Shown here piece by piece: positions 8,815 to 17,287 of a stretch of 64,000 bases of DNA. The number at the start of each line of letters is the position of its first letter. The first letter of the stretch is position 1. The DNA is taken from positions 157,434 through 221,433 of the forward strand of contig VGJW01000001.1 in NCBI GenBank assembly GCA_016867265.1. Reading direction: 5' to 3'. The position numbers and the translations under genes are program-made. This DNA is from Candidatus Tanganyikabacteria bacterium (lineage in GTDB: Bacteria > Cyanobacteriota > Sericytochromatia > S15B-MN24 > VGJW01). Under the pieces are notes generated by a model. The model ran no database searches and was not told the origin of the DNA. It saw only the letters and a list, made by a program, of their open reading frames with translations.

Positions 8815-9258
8815 TTAACTGATCCAAGCCGGCGTCAAGTGAACCACGTGCCCCGCCCAGCCATTTGTGAGCCCGTGGCGCACGAAGTCCTGAAGGGCAG
8901 GCCGCATCTCGAGGGCGGCCAACTGACCGGCTTCGAACCACGCCAGCCCATCCAACCTCGGGTCGCCATCTGTCGGCGCCCCCTCCTTGCCGAGGGCCAT
9001 GATGGCGACGAGGTGGACGATATGCCGGCTGCCATCGGGTGCGATGCTCTCCACAATGGCCACCAGCCGCTCGAGGCGTGCGTGGAAGCCAGTCTCTTCA
9101 AGGACCTCGCGTGCCAAGCCTTCGGCAATGCTCTCACCGTGCTCCAGCCCGCCTCCGGGCAGCAGCCAATAGACCTGGCCATCCTTCCGGTGTCGGACGA
9201 GCAGGACTTGGCCATCGCGTACGAGAACGGCCCCCAGCCTGATTCTCGGGTTGCTCAA
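8815..9258 (-). CDS. NUDIX hydrolase
   Basis: A 147-residue NUDIX protein hydrolysing a nucleoside diphosphate linked to another moiety. The Nudix box matches G-x5-E-x7-RE-x2-EE-x-G: it starts at GGLEHGE, continues through SIAEGLA and ends REVLEETG. Its Glu residues bind Mg2+ or Mn2+. The strand before it, IRLGAVLVRDGQVLLVRHRK, is standard for the fold. I chose TTG 9258 because it overlaps the stop of the upstream lyase gene (TTGA), which implies translational coupling. The longer frame to 9369 is a shadow of that gene. The substrate is unknown. Confidence 0.85.
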   Translation of the reverse strand: MSNPRIRLGAVLVRDGQVLLVRHRKDGQVYWLLPGGGLEHGESIAEGLAREVLEETGFHARLERLVAIVESIAPDGSRHIVHLVAIMALGKEGAPTDGDPRLDGLAWFEAGQLAALEMRPALQDFVRHGLTNGWAGHVVHLTPAWIS

Positions 9259-10499
9259 GGCGTGCCTGCCAGGGCCCGGACTACGCGGATGATGGCTTCC
9301 CTGGCGTGACCGTAGCTCAGGCCGCCCTGCCAATAGGCGATGAAGGGCTCGCGCAGGGGGCCATCGCACGAGAGTTCGATGGTCGAACCCTCGATGAAGG
9401 TACCTGCAGCCATCACCACATCATCCTCGTAACCCGGTACCACGGCCGGCTCGGGGACGACGTGGGCATGGACGGGAGAGGTCTGCTGCACCGTCTGGCA
9501 GAACGTGACGAGGCGTTTCGCATCGCCGAGTCGTATGGCTTGGATGATGTCGGTTCTCGTGTCCGTAGGCAGGGGGTCGATGTCATAGCCCAAGGCCTGA
9601 AGAACACCGGCGGCAAGCAGGGCTCCCTTGACGGCTTCGGAAACGACATGGGGGGCAAGGAAGAGGCCCTGAAACATCAGCCGCAAGCCGTCCAGCGTTG
9701 CACCACCGGCAGCCCCGATGCCGGGCGCCGTGAGCCGGCAAGCGGCACGGTGAACCAGGTCTGCGCGCCCGGCCACGTAGCCCCCCGCAGGGACAATCCC
9801 TGCGCCCGGGTTCTTGATGAGGGACCCTGCGACGAGGTCGGCGCCCACGTGCGTGGGCTCTCGGTCTTCCACAAACTCGCCATAGCAATTGTCCACGAAG
9901 AACACCAGTTCCGGACGGACGGCACGCAGGGCCGCGATGGCGCGTTCGATCCGGGCCATCGACTGCGACGGGCGCCACGCATAGCCACGGCTGCGCTGGA
10001 TGGCGATGACGGATGTGTGGTCGGAAAGCGCAGCGATGCACCCCTCGATATCGATCTCCCCGGTTGGCAAGAGGTCGATTTCCCGATACCTGACGCCCCA
10101 TTCGGCGAGTGAACCCTGGCCGCTGCCTCGGAGACCGATGACCTCTTCAAGGGTGTCATAGGGATGCCCGGTGATGGAGAAGAGCTCCTGGCCCGGGGCC
10201 AGGGCGCCGAACAGGGCCAAGGCAATGGCGTGCGTGCCAGAAGCTATGGAACCCCGCACCAAGGCGGCCTCGGCACCAAAAATGCCTGCCACGACGGACT
10301 CGAGGCATTCCCTGCCCAGATCATCATGGCCGTAGCCCGTGGTGCCGGCAAAATGCTCCTCGCCAACTCGGGCGGCCTGGAATGCGCCAAGAACGCGACG
10401 CGTATTCTTCCACTCGACCGCCTGGACAGCCTTGAAAGCCGCATCAAGGCGCTCTTCTACCGCGGCGACGACTGACTCTGGGGCTTCTGCCTGGCGCAT
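9255..10499 (-). CDS. PLP-dependent methionine gamma-lyase-like (YnbB) protein
   Basis: A 414-residue fold-type I PLP enzyme of the family annotated as methionine gamma-lyase family or aluminium resistance protein (YnbB). Typical motifs are GTTGYGHDDLGRE, VRGSIASGTHAIALALFG, FFVDNCYGEF and the PLP lysine, Lys229, in AGSLIKNPGAGIVP. The true reaction of this family is not settled as far as I know, though a role in sulfur amino acid metabolism has been proposed. I chose ATG 10499 (MRQAEAPESV) because GGGGTAGG lies at proper spacing before it. ATG codons at 10508 and 10535 are alternatives. It is coupled to the NUDIX gene downstream and follows the sensor-like gene by 52 bp. Confidence 0.85.
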   Translation of the reverse strand: MRQAEAPESVVAAVEERLDAAFKAVQAVEWKNTRRVLGAFQAARVGEEHFAGTTGYGHDDLGRECLESVVAGIFGAEAALVRGSIASGTHAIALALFGALAPGQELFSITGHPYDTLEEVIGLRGSGQGSLAEWGVRYREIDLLPTGEIDIEGCIAALSDHTSVIAIQRSRGYAWRPSQSMARIERAIAALRAVRPELVFFVDNCYGEFVEDREPTHVGADLVAGSLIKNPGAGIVPAGGYVAGRADLVHRAACRLTAPGIGAAGGATLDGLRLMFQGLFLAPHVVSEAVKGALLAAGVLQALGYDIDPLPTDTRTDIIQAIRLGDAKRLVTFCQTVQQTSPVHAHVVPEPAVVPGYEDDVVMAAGTFIEGSTIELSCDGPLREPFIAYWQGGLSYGHAREAIIRVVRALAGTP

Positions 10500-10551
10500 G
10501 GCCGGCATCCTACCCCGCTGGGCGCAACGGGACAAGCACGTCGGTCTCGGC

Positions 10552-12090
10552 TTACTGTCCCCACGTCTCGCTGCGTAGCGCGAGGTGAACCCTTGCCTCG
10601 TGGCCGGGATGCAAGCGAACGCCTACCTGAAGACCGTGGGCGACGGCATGATCCTCGAGCATCTGGACGGCCGCAACGGAGCCGGGACCGAAGTGGCGCG
10701 GGGCCAGGCGCATCAGGCCATCTTCACGAAGCGGCAGCCGTACTCCTGCAGATTCGAGGGATAGGGTAATCCAGCCATTGCCGCCGAGGATGGTCAGGCG
10801 CAGTCCGGTACCCGGGACGAGCGCCCTGATGGCCTGCACGAGCAGGTTCATCAGGTCTCTGGCAACGGCTGGTTGGCAGAGCACCATGACCTGCTGCAAC
10901 GCGACGGGCGCCACGACCTCGATATCGCCAGCAAGTTCGACGGCGAGGTCCTTGATCGCCTCGATGGCAGTACCTTGGTCCTCGCCCCAGGACACGCCAT
11001 CCTGCCAGCTCTTGCCAATCTGCCCGAGGTAGCCGGAGAGGCATCGTACCTGCCTGTGCAATGCCTCCGTCGTGTCACGACTCCACTGTTCAGGACTGAA
11101 GTGATTGATTTCATCCGTGACCAAGGCCAGCGCGTGAACTTCGTTGCGCATGTCGTGCAGCAACTGCCGCACGAAGAGGTGCCGCGTGGCAGCCTGTGCG
11201 TCCTGCGTTCGCTGGAAGGCCCTCGCGACCTGAAGTTGATGGGCCACGGCTCCTTGGTCAAAGGCCAGTTGAAGCAGATCGACCAGGTTTTTCAACCAGC
11301 GGTTCCCGGCAGCCGCCAGATTCGCGTCATCAGGCCAGATGACCAGCAGGAACCCAGCGCAGGCGCCGAGCGGGCGAAACGGATGCCACATGGTCTGGCC
11401 GACAGGTTCAGGGCAAGTCATTTCGGGCAGATGCTCAAGCAAGGCTGCCGGCCCCCGGGTCAGGCAAGTCTTGCCGCCTTCGATCACGCTCCGCAGCCAG
11501 GGGGTCACGGGCCTGCCTCGCGTCTGATCGCTCGGGATCCACCGGGCCGTCCCGCTCTGAACCAGAAGCTCCGGAGGGCCGTCCCCGGTTTGCGTCAGGA
11601 CAAGGGCTTCCGTCGCGCCAAGCATCCGGCAGGCGAGGACGAGCAAGGGAGTCAGGCTCGGGAAGCCGAATGCGCCGCGTGCGAGCATCTTGCCGCCGAA
11701 CTCCCAGAGGTTGTCCGCATTCAGGACCTGGTCTCCCTGGTCCGGCGTTCGCTGCCGGATCAGGGAGACCACGACCCGCACGAAGTCCAGGACGCATCCG
11801 GCATCGTCACCCTTCGCCACCGGACGAACCGCCAGCTGATTGCCGTCGGCCAGGGGAAGGAGCGTCCAGCCGTCACTCGGGTCGGGTACCCCATCGGGAC
11901 AGTTGCCTTCGCGATGAGGCCACGGTTCGGGACGCCTCAGCCCATCGCTTCCGTAGTATCCGAGGTCCCCGGCCACGTACTCACTCAGGCAAGCGAGCCA
12001 GGCGGTCTCGCTGCAGCTTCCGGATTCGACTTGCCTTGCCAAAGCCCGCAGCAGGCCACGTGCATCGACAAGCGCCCTTCCGCTTTCCAT
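10552..12090 (-). CDS. Histidine-kinase-like sensor protein, degenerate ATPase
   Basis: A 512-residue cytosolic protein. The middle (about 130-290) reads like a GAF-type sensor domain. A HisKA-like helix follows with FVRQLLHDMRNEVHALALV, where His sits in the position of a phospho-acceptor. The C-terminal part resembles a HATPase_c domain but is degenerate. The N-box position is LMNLLVQAIRAL with Gln instead of Asn, and only a weak PGSVAAVQMLED remains of the G-box. It may therefore be a scaffold or a phosphatase-like regulator rather than an active kinase. ATG 12090 overlaps the stop of the upstream TPR gene (TGATG), so the two are co-translated. No response regulator is adjacent. Confidence 0.6.
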   Translation of the reverse strand: MESGRALVDARGLLRALARQVESGSCSETAWLACLSEYVAGDLGYYGSDGLRRPEPWPHREGNCPDGVPDPSDGWTLLPLADGNQLAVRPVAKGDDAGCVLDFVRVVVSLIRQRTPDQGDQVLNADNLWEFGGKMLARGAFGFPSLTPLLVLACRMLGATEALVLTQTGDGPPELLVQSGTARWIPSDQTRGRPVTPWLRSVIEGGKTCLTRGPAALLEHLPEMTCPEPVGQTMWHPFRPLGACAGFLLVIWPDDANLAAAGNRWLKNLVDLLQLAFDQGAVAHQLQVARAFQRTQDAQAATRHLFVRQLLHDMRNEVHALALVTDEINHFSPEQWSRDTTEALHRQVRCLSGYLGQIGKSWQDGVSWGEDQGTAIEAIKDLAVELAGDIEVVAPVALQQVMVLCQPAVARDLMNLLVQAIRALVPGTGLRLTILGGNGWITLSLESAGVRLPLREDGLMRLAPRHFGPGSVAAVQMLEDHAVAHGLQVGVRLHPGHEARVHLALRSETWGQ

Positions 12091-13727
12091 CAGGATTCTT
12101 CACCCGAAGCGGGGACAAGGCCGGCGGTTGCGAACAGCGTCAAGGTGCGGTCACGTTCATGGCGCCGGCCGTCTCTGTCTGCGGCGATGAGGGCCTGTTC
12201 GAGGTGGTCTGCGACAGCTGATGCGGGCCCATGGCGCATCGCACATTGGGCAAGACCGCGATGGAGGCGGGAAAGCATGGCCGGGCGATGGTCACCGTGC
12301 CGCTGCAGCAGCTCGAGGAACTGCCTGCGCGCCTTGATCGTGGCGCCTTCTGCCAAGGACAGTTCGGCTTCGACGACCTCGATGTCGGGCAGGTTCTCCT
12401 GCAGGTTCATGGACTCGAGGGCCATACGGGCCTCCCAGGCGTGGTTTCTCGCCTCGTTGAGGCCCCCTGCGTAAAGTTCGACGGCAGCCAATGTCGTCAG
12501 GGCAATGGCCCTGCCCGGTGTCTCGCCGGATTCATCCTTGAGTGTCAGGGCCCGGTTGGCGGATTCCCTGGCGGCCTCTACCCGGCTAGTCAACAAGAGC
12601 AGGCTGGCCTTGTTGTTGGCGATTGCGGCAGCGAGCGCGACCTCTCCGGTCCCAGCCACCAGGTCTTCGGCCTCATTGAAGGCTTCGCCGGCTTCTTCGA
12701 ACCCGCCGCATTCCACATGCACATTGCCGATGTTGTTCAAGCTGCGTGCCACGGCTACGGTGGAACCCGCCCTGTGGCGAATGGCCAAGGCCTCTTCGTG
12801 CCAGGTCAGGGCCTCTGCGTACTGTCCCAGCCTGAAATGTGCGATGCCCACACAGGAGGCCCAGGTCGCGCGGTCCAGCAGGGACGCATCTTCAAGAGCC
12901 AACGGCAGCAGCTTCGAGGTGGCAATCAATGCCGCGTGCTGGCCTGTTCTGATTTGCAGCACGGCTTGCTGGGCACGGATATCCCACGCCTCGGTTTCCA
13001 CGGACTTCTTCGTCTGGGCAAGGACGCTATCAGCACCTTGATAATCGCCGAGGAACTCGAGGACAGCCGCCAAGGTCAACCGACGGTCGCGCCTGTCCGC
13101 AGCGGTATCAGGTTGCCAGCCTTCCAGAAGGCGCAGGGCCTCGACGGGGTTTCCGCAGGCCAACTCCCTTCGGGCTGCCAGCAGTTGGATGCGTGCCTCG
13201 CACCGCCCACGCACGCGCACCAGACGCCACGCCGCAACCGTCGCGTCGAGCATGTTGGCGTCACCCAGAGCCTCGGCCCACCTCGCGAGATAGTCGAGGT
13301 GGGCGGCACGGTCGCCGTGGTCCTGATTCACGGCGTGGCCATCAGCGTGGAACAGGCCGTGGAGCCCGCCTTGTCCAAGCGCGACGGGATGTTCCAGGTC
13401 TTGCGCGACACCCCTCAAGTGCTCGGGAAGCGGACCTTCGACGCCCACAAGGATGATGGCATGGCCACCCTGAGCCGCGCTACGGCGCAACCAGATCCAT
13501 TCCGCTTCGCTGAATGCTGCAGGAACATGAACCCGCAGCGTCAAGGCATCACGTTCCGTCAGGGCTCGTTCGGCCCTGTCCCGCAGAACGCTGAGCGCGT
13601 CGGGCTCTTCTGGTGCTTCCCCGAGCGCCACCAGGCAGGCCAAGACGAGGGCGCCTTTCGAGAGCCACGGACCCAGCGGCACGATATCCTTTTCAGGTCG
13701 CGCAGCCAAGCGATCTGCCACAATCAA
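12090..13727 (-). CDS. TPR-repeat protein
   Basis: A 545-residue protein. Residues 1-120 have alternating hydrophobic strands (LTLRVHVPAAF, HAIILVGVEGPLP) that may be a remote nucleotide-binding or receptor-like domain. From about 140 onward it is built of TPR units: LGQYAEALTWHEEALAIRH, RSLNNIGNVHVECGGFEEAG, AAIANNKASLLLLTSRVEAA and ELYAGGLNEARNHAWEARMA. TPRs bind protein partners. The obvious candidate is the co-translated sensor-like protein, whose start overlaps this stop. The TPR units resemble those in the giant kinase of this window and in transcriptional activators of the MalT class. No DNA-binding domain is seen. There is no signal peptide. Confidence 0.7.
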   Translation of the reverse strand: MIVADRLAARPEKDIVPLGPWLSKGALVLACLVALGEAPEEPDALSVLRDRAERALTERDALTLRVHVPAAFSEAEWIWLRRSAAQGGHAIILVGVEGPLPEHLRGVAQDLEHPVALGQGGLHGLFHADGHAVNQDHGDRAAHLDYLARWAEALGDANMLDATVAAWRLVRVRGRCEARIQLLAARRELACGNPVEALRLLEGWQPDTAADRRDRRLTLAAVLEFLGDYQGADSVLAQTKKSVETEAWDIRAQQAVLQIRTGQHAALIATSKLLPLALEDASLLDRATWASCVGIAHFRLGQYAEALTWHEEALAIRHRAGSTVAVARSLNNIGNVHVECGGFEEAGEAFNEAEDLVAGTGEVALAAAIANNKASLLLLTSRVEAARESANRALTLKDESGETPGRAIALTTLAAVELYAGGLNEARNHAWEARMALESMNLQENLPDIEVVEAELSLAEGATIKARRQFLELLQRHGDHRPAMLSRLHRGLAQCAMRHGPASAVADHLEQALIAADRDGRRHERDRTLTLFATAGLVPASGEES

Positions 13728-13821
13728 GACAGGAAAGCCCTCATCACGAGATGAGTATGGCTTCTGTTGACTTGTGAATCAAGTGCTCGGCGGTGCATCA
13801 TGGCTTGCGTGGAAGCCTGTT

Positions 13822-13836
13822 TTGTAATGTTACAAT
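13822..13836 (+). promoter_or_regulatory. Palindrome overlapping a -10 box at the NHL lipoprotein operon
   Basis: TTGTAA-TG-TTACAA (13822-13835) is a perfect inverted repeat. It overlaps TACAAT (13831-13836), which is one base from a consensus -10 and ends 6 nt before the ATG at 13843. With no Shine-Dalgarno, transcription would start at or near the A of the ATG. The palindrome is well placed to be a repressor operator. Confidence 0.45.
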
Positions 13837-13842
13837 TTTAAT

Positions 13843-15420
13843 ATGAGCAGGTTCAAGTTTCTTTCCCGGAGTGCTGCACCTGTGCTTGCTCTCGGGGTGG
13901 CCGCGTGCACGGGCACTGACCTGACCCAGCGCTTTGCTGCTCTTGGCCGGACCGATGTCGTCGCATCTCCGGCGGTGTCGGCTCAAGCCACGCAGTCGCC
14001 GGCAATCATGCCTACGGTTGCAGCTACGGGTTCGGCACTGCCCAGTTCGCCCGCTGCCTCCCCTTCGGCTACCCCGTCCTCGACGCCAGGAACTGGCGCA
14101 AGTTCATCCGTCGATCTTTCACCAATGTCGACGCCGTCGGCTACTCCCGGTGTCACGCCGTCACCTGAGCCGACGCCTTCGGCCACTCCGGAGCCGGTCA
14201 GGCAGCAAGCCTGGGCCCCCGCTGCTCTCTGGCTGATGGATGCGGGCTTCGGGTCGGGTATGGAACATGGTCCTTCGACGGCCGTCGGTGGCGTTCTGGG
14301 TGATGGCCTGCCCTCGGTGGATGCTTATCTGAGCAAGCCTGCCGGTCTTGGCGTCTTGCCTGACGGGCGCCTGCTCGTGCTGGACCGGGGCCACGGCGTC
14401 ATCCGCGTGGATGATGGCATCGCGCGTACCTGGGCCGGACAAGTGCCTGGCGTGGCTGCGGCGCCGGATGCTCCTGTCCCCGTTCAGGACGTCCGTCTGC
14501 TGGGCGCGTCGGGCACGAACCTTCCGGGTGAAATGGCGGTGGGACCGGATGGCTCCGTCTGGCTTGTCGATGGGCTGGGACAGTTGCTGTTGCTGCCTGC
14601 AGCGTCAGGGTCTGCGTACGGACGTGACGTGGTGGCGGGTCTGGCCTATGTCGTGCCATTGCCTGGCGCGCTCGGAAAGCCCAATGGCCTCGCGGTCGGT
14701 CCGGACGGCTCGCTGGTCTTCACGGTGGCCAACCAGAACAAGGTCGGGGTGACCGTTCATCGCAACCTGTATATGCTCGACAAGTCGGGGGTCGTCACGA
14801 CCCTGGCGGGCAATGGTTCGGCTGTGGGCATCGTGGACGAGGAAGGCTTGCCGCTGTTGGAAGCCCCGATCGCCGGTCCTTCCTCACCCTATGGCGATCG
14901 GGATGGCCAGGTGTGGTTCAGCGAGGTCTCGACGCAAATCGTGGCCCAGGCAGACGGAGCAACGCAGTCCGTAAGTGTCGCGCGGGTCATGATGGCCTGC
15001 TTGAAGGATATGCAGGCTTTTGGTCGACAGTTCGTCGCAGGTCGTGTCTATCCCATGCTCGGCGCCGGTCCTCGCACGCCCTACAGTGCAAAGACCGATA
15101 CCAAGGCCCAGGTCGACCAGGGTGACGGCCTTCCGGGACTCGTTGCGACGGTCTTCAAGGCCAGTTCACTTTCGATGACGCCTGATGGCCATTTCGTCTA
15201 CGTGGACCCGACCCTGGGACGCCTCCGGCTTCTCGACAGGCAGACAGGTATCGTGCATCGCCTCGCCGGACCAGGGCCTGATGCGGAGCCGGTGCAAGCG
15301 GTTCCCCTGACGGAAGCTCGTCTCGTCCTTCCGACCTACCTGACAGTCGACCTCTCGGGTGACATCTGGATCTCGGATTTCACGGCAAATCGGGTTCGGC
15401 GGGTGCGCGTGGCGCCCTGA
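13843..15420 (+). CDS. NHL beta-propeller lipoprotein with Ser/Thr/Pro linker
   Basis: A 525-residue predicted lipoprotein. The signal MSRFKFLSRSAAPVLALGVA is followed by a Cys at AAC. Residues about 50-125 are a Ser/Thr/Pro/Ala-rich linker (PSATPSSTPGTGASS, PSPEPTPSATPEP), probably holding the globular part away from the membrane. The remainder shows NHL-type propeller strands: KPAGLGVLPDGRLLVLDRGH, PGEMAVGPDGSVWLVDG, KPNGLAVGPDGSLVFTVANQ and TVDLSGDIWISDFTANRVRR. NHL propellers bind proteins or polysaccharides; no catalytic motif is visible. It heads a three-gene plus-strand operon with 1 bp to the next gene. The start lacks a ribosome binding site and appears leaderless. Confidence 0.8.
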   Translation: MSRFKFLSRSAAPVLALGVAACTGTDLTQRFAALGRTDVVASPAVSAQATQSPAIMPTVAATGSALPSSPAASPSATPSSTPGTGASSSVDLSPMSTPSATPGVTPSPEPTPSATPEPVRQQAWAPAALWLMDAGFGSGMEHGPSTAVGGVLGDGLPSVDAYLSKPAGLGVLPDGRLLVLDRGHGVIRVDDGIARTWAGQVPGVAAAPDAPVPVQDVRLLGASGTNLPGEMAVGPDGSVWLVDGLGQLLLLPAASGSAYGRDVVAGLAYVVPLPGALGKPNGLAVGPDGSLVFTVANQNKVGVTVHRNLYMLDKSGVVTTLAGNGSAVGIVDEEGLPLLEAPIAGPSSPYGDRDGQVWFSEVSTQIVAQADGATQSVSVARVMMACLKDMQAFGRQFVAGRVYPMLGAGPRTPYSAKTDTKAQVDQGDGLPGLVATVFKASSLSMTPDGHFVYVDPTLGRLRLLDRQTGIVHRLAGPGPDAEPVQAVPLTEARLVLPTYLTVDLSGDIWISDFTANRVRRVRVAP

Positions 15421-15421
15421 G

Positions 15422-17287
15422 ATGGCGGTGGCCTCCAACCGCACTTGGCTGCTCGCCGCTTGCCTCGCCGGGTGCATGGATTCAGGTACTCCCATGCGTG
15501 CCGTGGAAGGCGCGCCCGCTACGGCCAGTTCGTTGTCCGGAGCCAGTCTCCAGCTTCCGGAGGACCTCGGATATCCGGGGCTCCCCGGTGAGCCCATTAC
15601 CCTGCATCTCGAGACGCGTGACGCCCAGGGCCTCTCATTGGGGCTTCCGGAAGCGAATCGGGCCTTTGCAGGGATGCTGGTGCCCGTGAACCGTGGTGAG
15701 CAGGTGCTGATGCAGTTGGTGGGGCGGGACTGGGTGACACCGGCGTTCCAAGTTCAGGCCGTCAGGGGCTTGACCAGGCTTGCGCTTCCGGCCTGGGAGC
15801 CCGGGTTGTCCTTTTCGGGCCGGGTGGTCTTGCCCGGGGGCGGGCAGGACATGGCAGGCGTGACGGTTCAGCCGGAGGGCTTGCCGAGGCGGGTGTGGAC
15901 CGATGCTCAGGGTGGGTTTACGATGACCGGCCTGCCCTCGGGTCCCCATCGGTTCTCTTTCACCGGGGCCGGTCTCTCGGGCAGCGTGGCTTGGCCTTCG
16001 ACGATACCCCCATTGAACGTGGTGGTTCCCCTGACGCCTCTGGCCATCCCGGGCGTCACGCTCATCCCGGCTTACGGCATCCCCGGTGGCACGCTAGAGG
16101 TTCAGCTTGCCGAGCCGGTTCCCCCGGGTTTGCGCCTTCATTTCCAAGGGGCGGATGGCGTGCCGCCCGTCCGGACGTCTTCTGGTTCGTGGCGGGTATC
16201 CGTACCCGCCTCCGCGGAGTCCGGTCCGGTTCGGGCCGTCGTCGATGGGCGTCCAGGGGAGGGGACGTTCTGGCATCGGCTGGATGGCATCACGATTCTT
16301 GGCCTGCCCAAGCTGGTTCCGAGCGACACCACCCTGCATCCGGTCCTCGAGGGCTGGGGAAGGGACGATTTTCGTACCTTGATGCCGGATGTGCCGGTCG
16401 CGATTTCCGCAGACCAGTTCGCGGGCATCACCCGAATCACGGCGACCGCTCAGTTGGGGGCCTGGACGGCGACAGCTTCCGCCTTGGTCGATGATGCGCG
16501 CGTGCGCCGTTTGGCGCCTGTTCCGGAAGGCGTGCAGCCCTATGCCTTGTCGCCGGCTCCCGATGGGGGCTGGATTCTGGGTGACTACCTCGGTGGGCGT
16601 TGCTTCCACCGCAGCCTCGATGGCTCCTGGCATCCTCTCGATTGGCAGGTCGACCGCCCGCGCTCATTGGCGACCGATGGCCGCGGTCAGGTGTACGTGC
16701 TGGGTCGCACGGGCCCGGGCTTGGACGCTTTGCGGGCCTTCGCCTGGCCCTCCTCCGAGGGGACCGAACTCGCGCGTGGTGTCATCGATGCGTTCATAGT
16801 CCACCCCGATGGTCGCCTGTGGCTGGCCAGAAGCGGCAGGGTTCTGGACCAGAGTGGGGAGACGGTCCTGTCTGTCCCACCGGGCAGTCGTGTCGAGGCC
16901 ATGGCCGTGGGACAGATGGGCCAGATGGCCGTTGCCGGTCCGGGGTTTGTCTGGATTCGCTGGCCCGGAATCGACGCGTGGCAGGTGGTGCCGCGAACCT
17001 CTGTCGAGGGGCCCTCGGGGGAAGTCCGAAGCATGGCGTGGCAAGGTGATGTCCTCTACATGGTAGAGCTCGCCAAAGGCCGTCTTTGGCGCTGGACCCG
17101 CGAAGGTCGGTTCCGGCAGATCGCGGGTTCCGGAAAGATCGATCGGCCTGCCACGCTGGCTGGGCAAGTGCCCATGCCGGCACTGGGGATCCATCTCGGG
17201 CGGCCTACTTCGCTCTTGCCCCTCGGGGACGGGAGGATCATTCTCGCCGACCCTATGGAAGCCACATTGCTCGAGTGGCTGCCTTGA
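15422..17287 (+). CDS. Surface lipoprotein with carboxypeptidase-regulatory-like and propeller domains
   Basis: A 621-residue lipoprotein. ATG 15422, 1 bp after the previous stop, gives MAVASNRTWLLAACLAGCMD with an AGC lipobox. An upstream in-frame ATG at 15359 would lie inside the previous gene. Residues about 135-200 (SFSGRVVLPGGGQDMAGVTV, TDAQGGFTMTGLPSGPHRF) are a carboxypeptidase-regulatory-like beta-sandwich. Further beta domains follow. From about residue 365 propeller-like strands appear: PDGGWILGDYLGG, LATDGRGQVYVLGR and HPDGRLWLARSG. It is paralogous in style to both operon neighbours. A surface binding or adhesion role is inference only. Confidence 0.72.
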   Translation: MAVASNRTWLLAACLAGCMDSGTPMRAVEGAPATASSLSGASLQLPEDLGYPGLPGEPITLHLETRDAQGLSLGLPEANRAFAGMLVPVNRGEQVLMQLVGRDWVTPAFQVQAVRGLTRLALPAWEPGLSFSGRVVLPGGGQDMAGVTVQPEGLPRRVWTDAQGGFTMTGLPSGPHRFSFTGAGLSGSVAWPSTIPPLNVVVPLTPLAIPGVTLIPAYGIPGGTLEVQLAEPVPPGLRLHFQGADGVPPVRTSSGSWRVSVPASAESGPVRAVVDGRPGEGTFWHRLDGITILGLPKLVPSDTTLHPVLEGWGRDDFRTLMPDVPVAISADQFAGITRITATAQLGAWTATASALVDDARVRRLAPVPEGVQPYALSPAPDGGWILGDYLGGRCFHRSLDGSWHPLDWQVDRPRSLATDGRGQVYVLGRTGPGLDALRAFAWPSSEGTELARGVIDAFIVHPDGRLWLARSGRVLDQSGETVLSVPPGSRVEAMAVGQMGQMAVAGPGFVWIRWPGIDAWQVVPRTSVEGPSGEVRSMAWQGDVLYMVELAKGRLWRWTREGRFRQIAGSGKIDRPATLAGQVPMPALGIHLGRPTSLLPLGDGRIILADPMEATLLEWLP

